From positions 1 to 64,000 of the forward strand of contig CACKYN010000001.1 in assembly GCA_902604355.1 (NCBI GenBank): a stretch of DNA of 64,000 nt. The letters run 5' to 3'. Origin of the DNA: an uncultured Pelagibacteraceae bacterium (GTDB lineage Bacteria > Pseudomonadota > Alphaproteobacteria > Pelagibacterales > Pelagibacteraceae). Under the pieces are notes generated by a model, which was given only the letters and a program-made list of their open reading frames with translations, was not told the DNA's origin and searched no databases. A program made the translations under genes and the position numbers. Position 1 is the stretch's first letter; the number at the start of each line of letters is the position of its first letter. Of the stretch, positions 51,858 through 61,577 are shown one piece after another.

Positions 51858-52690
51858 TGAGTAAAATTTATTTTCAAGGTACATTTGGTGCTTATTCTCA
51901 CTTGGCAGCTTTATCAGTTGATCCAAATGCTGAAATTATACCATGTAAAACTTTTGATGAGTGTTTTAGTAAGGCTTCACTTGAACCTGAAAACAAAATA
52001 ATTATTCCCGAGTCTAATAGAATAACAGGGAACATAGGAATTGAGTATTTGATATTTAAACATAGATTAAATATTTATATGGAGCATTTTCAAAAAATTG
52101 AACATAACTTATTAGGTCAACCAGGCTCGAAATTAAAAGATATTAAAGAAGTATATTCTCATGCACAGGGGCTATCTCAATGTTCACAATTTATAAAGGA
52201 AAATAATTTAATAGAACATATTAGAGCAGATACTGCTGGTTCTGCTGAAATGATTTCAAAAACTAAAAATGTTAAGCAAGCTGCGATAGCTTCTTCTTTA
52301 AGTGCTGAAATTTATGGACTAGAGGTAATAAAAAAAAATATTGAAAATGAGGATGGAAACTTAACAAGATTTTTAGTAATGGGTAAAAATATTTCCCAAC
52401 CTGAATTTAAAGATAAAAATTATATCACGTCTTTTTTATTTAAACTCAAAAGTAAACCAGCTGCTCTCTATCAATCACTAGGAGGTTTTGCAATTAATGG
52501 AGTAAATTTAACTAAACTTCAGAGCTATCCTGAAAAAAATACATTCGACTCTTATTTTTTCTTATGTGACCTAGATGGACACATTGAAGATAAAAAAGTC
52601 CAAAAATCTTTAGAGGAACTAGGTCTCCATTGTGAAGATTTTCACGTCTTAGGTGTTTTTGAAGCAGATAAGTTGAGAGAAAATAAGTAA
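51857..52690 (+). CDS. pheA: prephenate dehydratase
   Basis: YFQGTFGAYSHLAAL, IIPESNRITGNIG, KSKPAALYQSLGGFAINGVNLTKLQSYP (ACT/ESRP-like). Confidence 0.93.
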   Translation: MSKIYFQGTFGAYSHLAALSVDPNAEIIPCKTFDECFSKASLEPENKIIIPESNRITGNIGIEYLIFKHRLNIYMEHFQKIEHNLLGQPGSKLKDIKEVYSHAQGLSQCSQFIKENNLIEHIRADTAGSAEMISKTKNVKQAAIASSLSAEIYGLEVIKKNIENEDGNLTRFLVMGKNISQPEFKDKNYITSFLFKLKSKPAALYQSLGGFAINGVNLTKLQSYPEKNTFDSYFFLCDLDGHIEDKKVQKSLEELGLHCEDFHVLGVFEADKLRENK

Positions 52691-52700
52691 TAATCTTTTC

Positions 52701-52730
52701 TTGTAGATTAGAAAATATAACTGCTATAAT
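52701..52730 (+). promoter_or_regulatory. candidate promoter of SRP RNA
   Basis: TTGTAG, 18 bp spacer, TATAAT; predicted TSS 6-7 bp downstream coincides with the RNA 5' end at 52737. Confidence 0.55.
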
Positions 52731-52736
52731 ACTTTT

Positions 52737-52820
52737 GGAGGCTAGAGGTGGATGCTGCTTGAACCCGACCAGATCTTAACGGAAGCAGTCGTAGAGACAG
52801 TTATTCAGGTTCTAGTCTCC
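52737..52820 (+). ncRNA. ffs: bacterial small SRP RNA (4.5S)
   Basis: Terminal helix GGAGGCTAGA/TCTAGTCTCC and apical core GAACCCGACCAGATCTTAACGGAAGCAG; just upstream of dnaX. Confidence 0.9.
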
Positions 52821-52830
52821 TAATATATAT

Positions 52831-54474
52831 ATGAATAATAATTCGAAAGTACTGGCATTAAAATATAGACCGCAAACTTTTGACGATCTAATAGGCCAGG
52901 AAGTGGTTGCAGAAACAATAACAAATTCAATTAAAGCAGACAAAATTCCAAATGCATATTTATTCACAGGCATTAGAGGAATTGGTAAAACTACAATAGC
53001 CAGGATTGTTGCAAAAACTCTTAACTGTTCAAATGGAATTGAAAATAAATGCAAAGTAAAATGTGAGAATTGTGACTCAATTGCAAGTTCCAATCATATT
53101 GATGTTTTGGAAATGGATGCAGCTAGTAAAACTGGTGTAGATGATGTTAGAGATCTTATAGAATTTTCCAGATATGGACCAACTTCAGCTAAATATAAAA
53201 TTTTTATAATTGATGAAGTACACATGCTTAGTAAACAGGCTTTTAATGCTCTTTTAAAAACATTAGAAGAACCACCAGAATATCTTAAGTTTATTTTTGC
53301 AACTACTGAAATTAAAAAAATTCCAATTACTGTTGTATCTAGATGTCAAAGATTTGATTTATCAAGAATTAAATCATCAGAATTATTCGATTTTATAAAA
53401 AAAATTAAAGATAAAGAAAATGGCAAAGTTACTGACGAAGCTTTAAAACTAATTGTAAAAATTTCTGAAGGTTCAGTTAGAGATGCATTATCTTTATTGG
53501 ATAGAGCTTTATTAAGTTTAGATGAAAATACTGAATTAGATTTAAACGCAGCACAAAAAATATTTGGCTACTTTGATAAATCTCAATTAATAGATTTATT
53601 TGAACTAGTCTTAAAAGGTGAAGAAAAAAAAGTTATAAATATCTATAGAAAAATTTATGATCAAGGAGTTGAACCTAAAGTATTCATAAATGATTTCTTG
53701 GAATTGTCGTATTACTTCAAAAATATAAACTCTTTAACACTAGAAAGCACAAATTTTTCTCTAAATGATGAGGAGTTTTCGAAAATAAAAAGTATTTCAA
53801 ATAAAGTAGAGTCTGATGTGTTAGTGTTGTTCTGGCAATTTGCAATTAGCTCTCTTGAAGAATTAGATATAGTTTCAAATCAACATTTGTCGATTGAGAT
53901 GTTTTTAATTCGATTAATGCATTTACAGTCTGTGAAATCTCAAAAAAAAATTGAGCCTGAAACTGAAAAAAGAGCAACTAATGAAATTGAAGAAAATATA
54001 AGCTCAAATAAAATAATAGATCAAATTAAAAATATTTCCCAAGAAGAAAAAAATAAACCACAAGTACAAACTGAAATTAAGGCAGAAAATAAAATACTAA
54101 TAAATTCTTTTGATGATCTATTATTAATCTGCTCTGAAAAAAAAGAAATCAAATTGAAACATGAATTAGAAAAAAATGTCAATCTAGTAAAATTTGAAAA
54201 AAATAGAATAGAGATATCTTTTAACGATAGTTTAGATAAAGATTTTGTTAAAGATTTATCATCGAAACTTTTTGATTGGACTGGTGAGCGATGGATTATT
54301 ACTTTTAGTAAATCTAAAGGTGAAATGTCTGTAAAAGAAAAACAACTTAACAATAAGAAACTTTTAATTGATGAAGCAAAATCTTCAGAAGCTTATAAAA
54401 ATATAATAGAAAATTTTCCTGATGCAGAATTAATTGACGTTAAGATAAAAAAGGATGAGGGTCAGAATGACTGA
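52831..54474 (+). CDS. dnaX: DNA polymerase III subunit gamma/tau
   Basis: KYRPQTFDDLIGQEVV, FTGIRGIGKTTIARIVAKTLNC, IDEVHMLSKQAFNALLKTLEEPP. Confidence 0.96.
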   Translation: MNNNSKVLALKYRPQTFDDLIGQEVVAETITNSIKADKIPNAYLFTGIRGIGKTTIARIVAKTLNCSNGIENKCKVKCENCDSIASSNHIDVLEMDAASKTGVDDVRDLIEFSRYGPTSAKYKIFIIDEVHMLSKQAFNALLKTLEEPPEYLKFIFATTEIKKIPITVVSRCQRFDLSRIKSSELFDFIKKIKDKENGKVTDEALKLIVKISEGSVRDALSLLDRALLSLDENTELDLNAAQKIFGYFDKSQLIDLFELVLKGEEKKVINIYRKIYDQGVEPKVFINDFLELSYYFKNINSLTLESTNFSLNDEEFSKIKSISNKVESDVLVLFWQFAISSLEELDIVSNQHLSIEMFLIRLMHLQSVKSQKKIEPETEKRATNEIEENISSNKIIDQIKNISQEEKNKPQVQTEIKAENKILINSFDDLLLICSEKKEIKLKHELEKNVNLVKFEKNRIEISFNDSLDKDFVKDLSSKLFDWTGERWIITFSKSKGEMSVKEKQLNNKKLLIDEAKSSEAYKNIIENFPDAELIDVKIKKDEGQND

Positions 54475-54784
54475 TTTTAGTAAGATTTTAGATAAAGCCA
54501 AAGAGCTTGAGGCAAAAATGAAAGAAAGCCAGCAGAAAATTAAGGAAATAAGAGTAGAGGGCGTTTCTGGCTCCAATTCTGTAACAATAACTCTTGATGG
54601 TGAAGGTGAAATGCAAACAATAAAATTATCCGATGAAATTATGAAAGAGGACAAAGCTATTATTGAAGATTTAATTATTGCTGCTCATAATAACGCTAAA
54701 GCACAGTTAAAATCGAAAACTTCTGAAGAGATTTCAAAAGCTACAGGTGGTTTTGGTATACCTGGTTTTAAATGGCCTTTATAA
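54467..54784 (+). CDS. YbaB/EbfC nucleoid-associated protein
   Basis: LDKAKELEAKMKESQQKIKEIRVEGVSGSNSVTITLDGEGE; between dnaX and recR. Start trimmed to MTDFSKIL. Confidence 0.93.
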   Translation: MTDFSKILDKAKELEAKMKESQQKIKEIRVEGVSGSNSVTITLDGEGEMQTIKLSDEIMKEDKAIIEDLIIAAHNNAKAQLKSKTSEEISKATGGFGIPGFKWPL

Positions 54785-54787
54785 TTC

Positions 54788-55399
54788 ATGCAAAACATTA
54801 ACGAAATAGAAGAGCTGGTTAAACTGATATCTAAACTACCAGGCTTAGGACCAAAATCAGCAAAGCGAATTGTATTAAAATTAATCAATAATCGTGATGA
54901 GCTTGTTAAGCCTTTGGCAAAGTCATTAGCCGATGTATACAAAAATATTGTTCGTTGTAAGATTTGTGGAACTTTAAAACCAAATTCAATCGAGTGTAAT
55001 TTTGACAACTGTAAGATTGTTGAAAAAAAATATAATAAGATATGTGTTGTTGAGAATATATCTGATCAATGGAGCATAGAAAGTTCTAATATATTCATTG
55101 GATATTTTCATATTTTAGGAGGTACAATTTCATCAGTTGGTCAAAAAAAAGAGGACTTGCTAATTAGTTCTTTAGTAGAAAGAGTAAAAAAGGATAATAT
55201 TGATGAAGTAATTTTAGCTACAAGTGCAACCGTCGAGGGTCAGACAACTGCATATTATATACAGGACAGTCTAAAAGGTATTGAGGTTAAAGTAACGAAG
55301 TTGGCTCAGGGTCTACCAGTTGGTGGTGAAATAGAAAGTTTGGATGATGGAACTTTATTTTCAGCTTTTAAAAATCGTTCAAATTTAACTTCTAATTAA
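54788..55399 (+). CDS. recR: recombination protein RecR
   Basis: LISKLPGLGPKSAKRIVLKL, TOPRIM VVENISDQWSIE, YFHILGGTISSVGQKKEDL, LAQGLPVGGEIESLDDGTL. Confidence 0.95.
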   Translation: MQNINEIEELVKLISKLPGLGPKSAKRIVLKLINNRDELVKPLAKSLADVYKNIVRCKICGTLKPNSIECNFDNCKIVEKKYNKICVVENISDQWSIESSNIFIGYFHILGGTISSVGQKKEDLLISSLVERVKKDNIDEVILATSATVEGQTTAYYIQDSLKGIEVKVTKLAQGLPVGGEIESLDDGTLFSAFKNRSNLTSN

Positions 55400-57578
55400 G
55401 ATTAGATTTCTTTTCCAATCTATTAATATGTAATAACGGTTCAGTATATCCTGAGGGCTGTTCTATAGCTTTAAAAACTAAATCGCACGCAGTTTTGAAA
55501 GCTATAGATTTTTCAAAATCTTCTGACATTTTTGTATATCCACTTCTACCACTTCGATTATGTGCAGGATCTTTTTCATTTTGTTTATCAACAATTTTGG
55601 CCATATTTTTCATAATTTCAGTGACTTGGATTTTAGTAGTAATTCCGTGATGTATCCAGTTTGCTATATGTTGTGAGGAAATTCTTAAGGTTGCTCTGTC
55701 TTCCATTAAACCTATGTTATTAATGTCTGGAACTTTAGAACAACCCACTCCTTGGTCGATCCATCTTACAACATAACCTAGTAGTGTTTGTGCTGAATTG
55801 CTTATTTCATTATTTATTTCCTCAACAGACCAATTAGTTCTATCTGCAACTGGTATTGTTAGAAGATCATCAAGTTTTGCTTGATTTCTATTCAAAATTT
55901 TTTTCTGTTCATCAAAAATATTTATTTCATGATAATGTAGGGCGTGAAGAGCAGCAGCAGTTGGAGATGGCACCCAAGCGCAATTTGCACCAGCTTTTAA
56001 ATGGCCTGTTTTTTGTTCCATCATATCTTTCATTTTATCAGGCATAGCCCACATACCTTTACCAATTTGAGCTTTTCCAGAAAAACCACATTTTAATCCA
56101 ACATCCACATTTCTATTTTCATAAGCTGTAATCCATTTTGATGACTTCATTTCACCCTTTTTAATCATAGGTCCTGCCATCATTGATGTATGTATTTCAT
56201 CACCAGTTCTATCTAAAAATCCCGTATTTATAAAAAATACTCTATTTTTTAAGGACCTAATGCACTCTTTCAAATTAGAGGATGTTCTTCTTTCCTCATC
56301 CATTATTCCTATTTTGCATGTATATTTTTTTAATCCCAAAACTTCTTCTACTTTTGAAAAAATTAAATCTGTGAATGCTGTTTCATCTGGTCCATGCATT
56401 TTAGGTTTAACGATATATACAGATCCAGTTTTAGAATTATTTTTTTTCTTTAAATCGTGAAGTGCTGCAGCTGTAGTTATAAATGCATCTAAGATACCTT
56501 CTGGTACTTCATTTCCATCATTTAAAATAATCGATGGGTTTGTCATTAAATGTCCAACATTTCTTACAAGCAGAAGACTTCTGCCGTGTAATTTTAAACC
56601 TATACCATCTTTAGAAATATAACTTCTATTTGGATTTAGCTTTCTCTCATATAACTTTCCATTTTTTTCAAATTTTGACTTCAGGTCTCCACGCATTAAA
56701 CCTAGCCAATTTCTATAACAAATAATTTTATCTTCTGAGTCAACTGCTGCTACACTGTCTTCATTATCACAAATAGTTGATATTGCTGACTCTACTATTA
56801 TATCACTAATACCTGCATGATCTTGTTGGGCAGCAAACGCTCTAGAGTCTTTTAAAATTTCAATATGCAAATTATTATTTTTTAAAATAATTGCAGAAGG
56901 ATTATCACTGTCGCCTCTGTGACCAATAAATTTATCCTCATCTATTAAGCTTACTAAATCGGTACCTCTTAGGATTTTTAGCTTTCCATCTTTTACAGAA
57001 AAGTTTGTTATTTTTTTCCAACTTAACTCTTTCAATGGAAAATATTTGTCTAAAAAATCTCTACCATACTTGATAACCATTTCACCTCTTAGTGGATCAT
57101 ATCTTTCTGAAACACTATCTTCTGATTGCTCAATAATATCAGTTCCGTAAAGACTATCATATAAACTCATCCATCTAGCATTTGCAGCATTCAGTGCATA
57201 TCTTGCATTCATAATCGGCACGACCAGTTGAGGTCCTGCAATTTTTGCTATCTCATCATCAACATCTTTTGTTTCAATTTGAAAATCAGGTCCTTCATTT
57301 TTTAAATAGCCTATTTCAATTAAAAATTTTTTATACTCTTCAAAATTAAATTCTGATTCCTTATTCTTGATATGCCAATCATTAATTTTATTTTGTAAAT
57401 CTTTTCTAATCCTTAATAATTTTCTATTTTTAGGTGCTAATTCATTAACAGTTTTTTCGAAACCTGACCAAAAATTTTCTGGTGATATTTCTGTTTCTTT
57501 TAGCAACTCATCATTGACAAATTGAACAAGATCGCTCGATACTTTTAAACTTTTAATATTTATGTATTTTTTCCGCAT
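55392..57578 (-). CDS. glcB: malate synthase G
   Basis: DNEDSVAAVDSEDKIICYRNWLGLMRGDL, VKPKMHGPDE, GIMDEERRTSSNL, FINTGFLDRTGDEIHTSM. Confidence 0.97.
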   Translation of the reverse strand: MRKKYINIKSLKVSSDLVQFVNDELLKETEISPENFWSGFEKTVNELAPKNRKLLRIRKDLQNKINDWHIKNKESEFNFEEYKKFLIEIGYLKNEGPDFQIETKDVDDEIAKIAGPQLVVPIMNARYALNAANARWMSLYDSLYGTDIIEQSEDSVSERYDPLRGEMVIKYGRDFLDKYFPLKELSWKKITNFSVKDGKLKILRGTDLVSLIDEDKFIGHRGDSDNPSAIILKNNNLHIEILKDSRAFAAQQDHAGISDIIVESAISTICDNEDSVAAVDSEDKIICYRNWLGLMRGDLKSKFEKNGKLYERKLNPNRSYISKDGIGLKLHGRSLLLVRNVGHLMTNPSIILNDGNEVPEGILDAFITTAAALHDLKKKNNSKTGSVYIVKPKMHGPDETAFTDLIFSKVEEVLGLKKYTCKIGIMDEERRTSSNLKECIRSLKNRVFFINTGFLDRTGDEIHTSMMAGPMIKKGEMKSSKWITAYENRNVDVGLKCGFSGKAQIGKGMWAMPDKMKDMMEQKTGHLKAGANCAWVPSPTAAALHALHYHEINIFDEQKKILNRNQAKLDDLLTIPVADRTNWSVEEINNEISNSAQTLLGYVVRWIDQGVGCSKVPDINNIGLMEDRATLRISSQHIANWIHHGITTKIQVTEIMKNMAKIVDKQNEKDPAHNRSGRSGYTKMSEDFEKSIAFKTACDLVFKAIEQPSGYTEPLLHINRLEKKSNLN

Positions 57579-57585
57579 AGCACTG

Positions 57586-57738
57586 TTTACTACCCCATCT
57601 GTATTTTTGCCTGAGAGTTTTGCTCCTTCGGCGGAATTTAATCTCTTTCCAGAGTGTTATGCCTACTACGGTCCTTTTGCCTGAGAGTTTCCGGGGCGGT
57701 TGCTCCTTCGGCGCTAAAAAATGTTTAGTCTCTCCCGA
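57586..57738 (-). promoter_or_regulatory. tandem glycine riboswitch upstream of glcB
   Basis: Two aptamer cores on the minus strand: GCGCCGAAGGAGCAACCGCCCCGGAAACTCTCAGGCAAAAGGACC and CCGCCGAAGGAGCAAAACTCTCAGGCAAAAATACAG. Confidence 0.94.
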
Positions 57739-57850
57739 AAATGAACTTTTATCTTTTAAAATTATTTAGTCAATTAATAACCACTACCATTAAAATAATT
57801 CATCATTTTATGGCCTTTTTTATAATTTAACTATCCGATATAATTAAACT

Positions 57851-58945
57851 ATGAAAAATTACCTCAATTTTGAAAATGAAATTAAAAATCTTGAAAATGA
57901 AATAGAAAAATTAAAGGATCCATATAATCAAGAAGGACTATCAGAAGTTGATACTCAAAAAATTTCTAGTACCCAAGCCGAGCTGGATGAAAAACTAAAA
58001 GATATTTACTCAAATTTAGATCCATGGCAAACAACTATGGTTGCAAGACATGAGGACAGACCAAAATCTAAATTTTTTATAGACAATTTATTTGAGGATT
58101 TTATTCCGTTGTCTGGCGATCGTCATTATGGTGAAGATAAATCTGTTTTAACTGGTTTTGCAAAATTTAAAGGAAATTCAGTTTTAGTTATTGGACAGGA
58201 AAAAGGGGATAATTTAGATAGTAGAATTGAGAGAAACTTTGGAATGATGAGACCTGAGGGATATAGGAAAACAATTCGATTGATGAATTTGGCAAACAAA
58301 TTTAATATTCCAATAATTTCCTTTATAGATACACCAGGTGCGTATCCAGGTGTTGGTGCAGAGGAAAGAGGTCAAGCAGAAGCAATTGCAAAATCAATAG
58401 AGTGTTGTATGGAACTTAAGGTCCCAACAATTGCAATAATAATTGGTGAGGGTGGTTCTGGAGGAGCAATAGCTCTTGCATCTTCAAATAAAGTTATAAT
58501 GTTTGAAAATGCAATCTATTCAGTTATATCTCCCGAGGGATGTGCAACAATTCTTTGGAGAGACCCAAAAAAAATGCTTGATGCTGCAAAAGCAATGAAA
58601 CTTTCAGCAAAAGACTTATTGAAATTAAAAGTTATCGACGAAATTATTTCTGAGCCTTTGGGTGGTGCTCATCGAGATAGAGATACGATGCTTGAAAACT
58701 TAAAAACTTCTATCACACAAAATTTAGATTACTTCAAAAACTTATCTCCAGAGGAGATAGCAAATGAAAGAAAAAATAAGTTTTTAAAGATTGGAAGGAA
58801 TGATGGATTTATAAGCACGACAGAGGATCTAAGTTCATTAACTGTTAAAAAAAATCAATTTGAAAATATTTTAAAATCGAAAAAAATTCAAATAGGTATT
58901 GGTATAAGTGTTATTTTGTTAGGTTTGATTTTTTTATTAATTTAA
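57851..58945 (+). CDS. accA: acetyl-CoA carboxylase carboxyltransferase subunit alpha, with C-terminal TM extension
   Basis: FGMMRPEGYRKTIRLMNLANKF, FIDTPGAYPGVGAEERGQAEAIAKSI, IGEGGSGGAIAL, SPEGCATILWRD; tail IQIGIGISVILLGLIFLLI. Confidence 0.95.
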   Translation: MKNYLNFENEIKNLENEIEKLKDPYNQEGLSEVDTQKISSTQAELDEKLKDIYSNLDPWQTTMVARHEDRPKSKFFIDNLFEDFIPLSGDRHYGEDKSVLTGFAKFKGNSVLVIGQEKGDNLDSRIERNFGMMRPEGYRKTIRLMNLANKFNIPIISFIDTPGAYPGVGAEERGQAEAIAKSIECCMELKVPTIAIIIGEGGSGGAIALASSNKVIMFENAIYSVISPEGCATILWRDPKKMLDAAKAMKLSAKDLLKLKVIDEIISEPLGGAHRDRDTMLENLKTSITQNLDYFKNLSPEEIANERKNKFLKIGRNDGFISTTEDLSSLTVKKNQFENILKSKKIQIGIGISVILLGLIFLLI

Positions 58946-58947
58946 AA

Positions 58948-61512
58948 TTATAAAGCACCACAGCAATTTTTAAATTTTTTTCCTGTTGCTTCACATTTGT
59001 CATTTCTTGAAATTTTTTCATTTTTCTTAGTGATAAGTAAGCATTTTGGATTGTTATTTTTTTCTATATTTCTAATATTTCGACTTGAGGATTGTTCTTC
59101 CTGAACTACTTTTAAATTCATTAAGATTGTAACATAGTCCAATTTTAGTTTTTCTAAGAGGTTTGAAAACAAATCAAAAGCTTCTTTTTTATATTCAACT
59201 AGAGGATCTCTTTGACCATAAGACCTTAAGCCAACAACTTGTCTTAACTGTTCTAAATATTGAATGTGAGATTTCCAATTTAAATCAATTGATTGTAGAA
59301 AAATTCTTTTTTCAATATCTTTTGCATAATCTTCTCCAAGAATTTTAATTCTTTCATTTCTTGTCTCATTAAATTTTGTAAGTATTTTTTTTTTAAGCTC
59401 TTCATCTTTAGTTTCAATTAATTCCCCAAACTCCTTATCTGTGAAACTTTTTCCTAGTATTTGCTTAATTCTATTACTAAATTCTGTGCTCTTAGGATTT
59501 GAAAGTTTTTGAATCTTTAGTTTAATTAAGTCCTCAATTATCTCTTTTAAAAATTGATCAGAATATCCAAAAATATCACCACTACTCATTGCATTTTTTC
59601 TTTGAGAAAAAACAACCTGTCTTTGATCATTAACTACATTGTCAAATTTTATTAAGGTTTTTCTAATATCAAAATTTCTTGCCTCTACTTTCTGCTGCGC
59701 TCTCTCCAATGCTTTATTGATCCAAGGATGATCAATGCTTTCTCCATCTTTAAGCCCTAACTTTTCAAGCATATTATTCATAGACTCAGAACCAAAAATT
59801 CTCATTAAGTCATCCTCCAAACTTACATAGAATACCGAGCTTCCTTCATCTCCTTGTCGTCCTGATCTACCTCTTGCTTGATTATCAACTCTCCTTGACT
59901 CCATTCTTTCTGTGCCAATTACAAACAAGCCACCTAAAGACTTTATTTTATCTTTATCAATTTTCAGCTGGTCATCAGGAATAGATCCTTTTTTTCCTCC
60001 AAGTTGGATATCAACACCACGTCCAGAAATACTGGTTGTGATAATTAAAGATTTTTCTTTACCTGCATTGGCTATAATTTCAGCCTCATTTTCATGATTT
60101 TTGGCATTAAGAACAACATGTTTAATATTTTTTTTATTCAATAAATTTGAATAAACCTCTGATTTATTAATGCTTGATGTAAAAACTAATATTGGTTGGC
60201 CAAGTTCATTACGTTCTATAATTTTATTAATAATTGCGTTATTTTTTTCTTCCTCAGTTCTAAATATTAAATCATTAAAATCTTTTCTAATCATATCTTT
60301 ATTAGTAGGAATTACCACAACTGATAAATCATAAATTTCAAAGAACTCTGCAGATTCAGTTAAAGCAGTACCAGTACAACCTGCTATCTTGTTATAAAGT
60401 TTAAAATAATTTTGATAAGTGATTGATGCTAAAGTCTGATTTTCTGCCTGAATTTCAATTTTCTCTTTAGCTTCTAGTGCTTGGTGCAAGCCATCTCCAA
60501 ATCTTCTACCCTCAAGAATTCTACCTGTTAACTCGTCAATTATTTTCAAACTTCCATCTTTTACAATATAATCTTTGCCTTTCTCAAATAAATGATTTGC
60601 TCTTAAAGCTTGATTAACATGATGAACTAAATGTAAATTTTCTGGATCATAAAAATTATCATTTTTTAAAATTCCAGCATTTGAAAAAAGTTTTTCAACA
60701 TTATTAATTCCATCATTTGTTAAAAGAATACTTTTTTCTTTTTCATCAATTTCAAAATCTTTATCATTTAAAATTTTTATTAGTTTATCAATTGCCAGAT
60801 ACTGTGCAGTCTTATCTTCAGCAGATCCAGATATTATCAAAGGTGTTCTTGCTTCATCAATTAAACAAGAATCTATTTCGTCAACAATTGAAAATGAATG
60901 TTCTCTTTGAACCATCTCATTTTGTGAAAATTTCATATTATCCCTAAGATAATCAAATCCTAATTCACTATTTGTTGCATAGGTTATGTCACAATTATAA
61001 TTTTTTTTACGTTCCTCATCATTTTGGTCATTATTAATAAACCCTGAAGTTAACCCAAGAAAATTATAAATTAGTCCCATTTCTATCGAGTCTCTTTTTG
61101 CCAAATAATCATTAACAGTTACTATATGAACACCTTTTTCACTTAGTGCGTTTAAATAAGCTGCCAATGTGATTGTTAAAGTTTTTCCTTCACCCGTTCT
61201 CATCTCAGCAATTTTACCTTCATGTAAAATAACACCACCAATTAATTGAACATCAAAATGTCTTTCTTTTCTAGTTCTTCTCGAAGCTTCTCTTACAAGT
61301 GCAAAAGCTTCAGGCATTATTTCATTTAATGATTTTCCACTTTTAATTATATCCTTAAGCTCTAAAGTTTTTTTAGGAAAATCTGCATCATCTAAATTTA
61401 TAAATTTTTCCTCAAGCAAATTAATTTTTTCAACAATCTTGCTGACCCTATCAAGCTCTTTTTGGTTGCTAGATTTAATAAATTTGGAGATAAGATTTAA
61501 TGGATTAAACAT
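58948..61512 (-). CDS. secA: preprotein translocase subunit SecA
   Basis: AEMRTGEGKTLTITLAAYLNALSEKGVHIVTVNDYLAKRD, IVDEIDSCLIDEARTPLIISG, GRSGRQGDEGSS, C-terminal Zn motif. Confidence 0.97.
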   Translation of the reverse strand: MFNPLNLISKFIKSSNQKELDRVSKIVEKINLLEEKFINLDDADFPKKTLELKDIIKSGKSLNEIMPEAFALVREASRRTRKERHFDVQLIGGVILHEGKIAEMRTGEGKTLTITLAAYLNALSEKGVHIVTVNDYLAKRDSIEMGLIYNFLGLTSGFINNDQNDEERKKNYNCDITYATNSELGFDYLRDNMKFSQNEMVQREHSFSIVDEIDSCLIDEARTPLIISGSAEDKTAQYLAIDKLIKILNDKDFEIDEKEKSILLTNDGINNVEKLFSNAGILKNDNFYDPENLHLVHHVNQALRANHLFEKGKDYIVKDGSLKIIDELTGRILEGRRFGDGLHQALEAKEKIEIQAENQTLASITYQNYFKLYNKIAGCTGTALTESAEFFEIYDLSVVVIPTNKDMIRKDFNDLIFRTEEEKNNAIINKIIERNELGQPILVFTSSINKSEVYSNLLNKKNIKHVVLNAKNHENEAEIIANAGKEKSLIITTSISGRGVDIQLGGKKGSIPDDQLKIDKDKIKSLGGLFVIGTERMESRRVDNQARGRSGRQGDEGSSVFYVSLEDDLMRIFGSESMNNMLEKLGLKDGESIDHPWINKALERAQQKVEARNFDIRKTLIKFDNVVNDQRQVVFSQRKNAMSSGDIFGYSDQFLKEIIEDLIKLKIQKLSNPKSTEFSNRIKQILGKSFTDKEFGELIETKDEELKKKILTKFNETRNERIKILGEDYAKDIEKRIFLQSIDLNWKSHIQYLEQLRQVVGLRSYGQRDPLVEYKKEAFDLFSNLLEKLKLDYVTILMNLKVVQEEQSSSRNIRNIEKNNNPKCLLITKKNEKISRNDKCEATGKKFKNCCGAL

Positions 61513-61577
61513 GACTATTTGATTTATTCTTTAAATATTATGTTTAATATATGTATTAAATATATAATTTAAACAAT

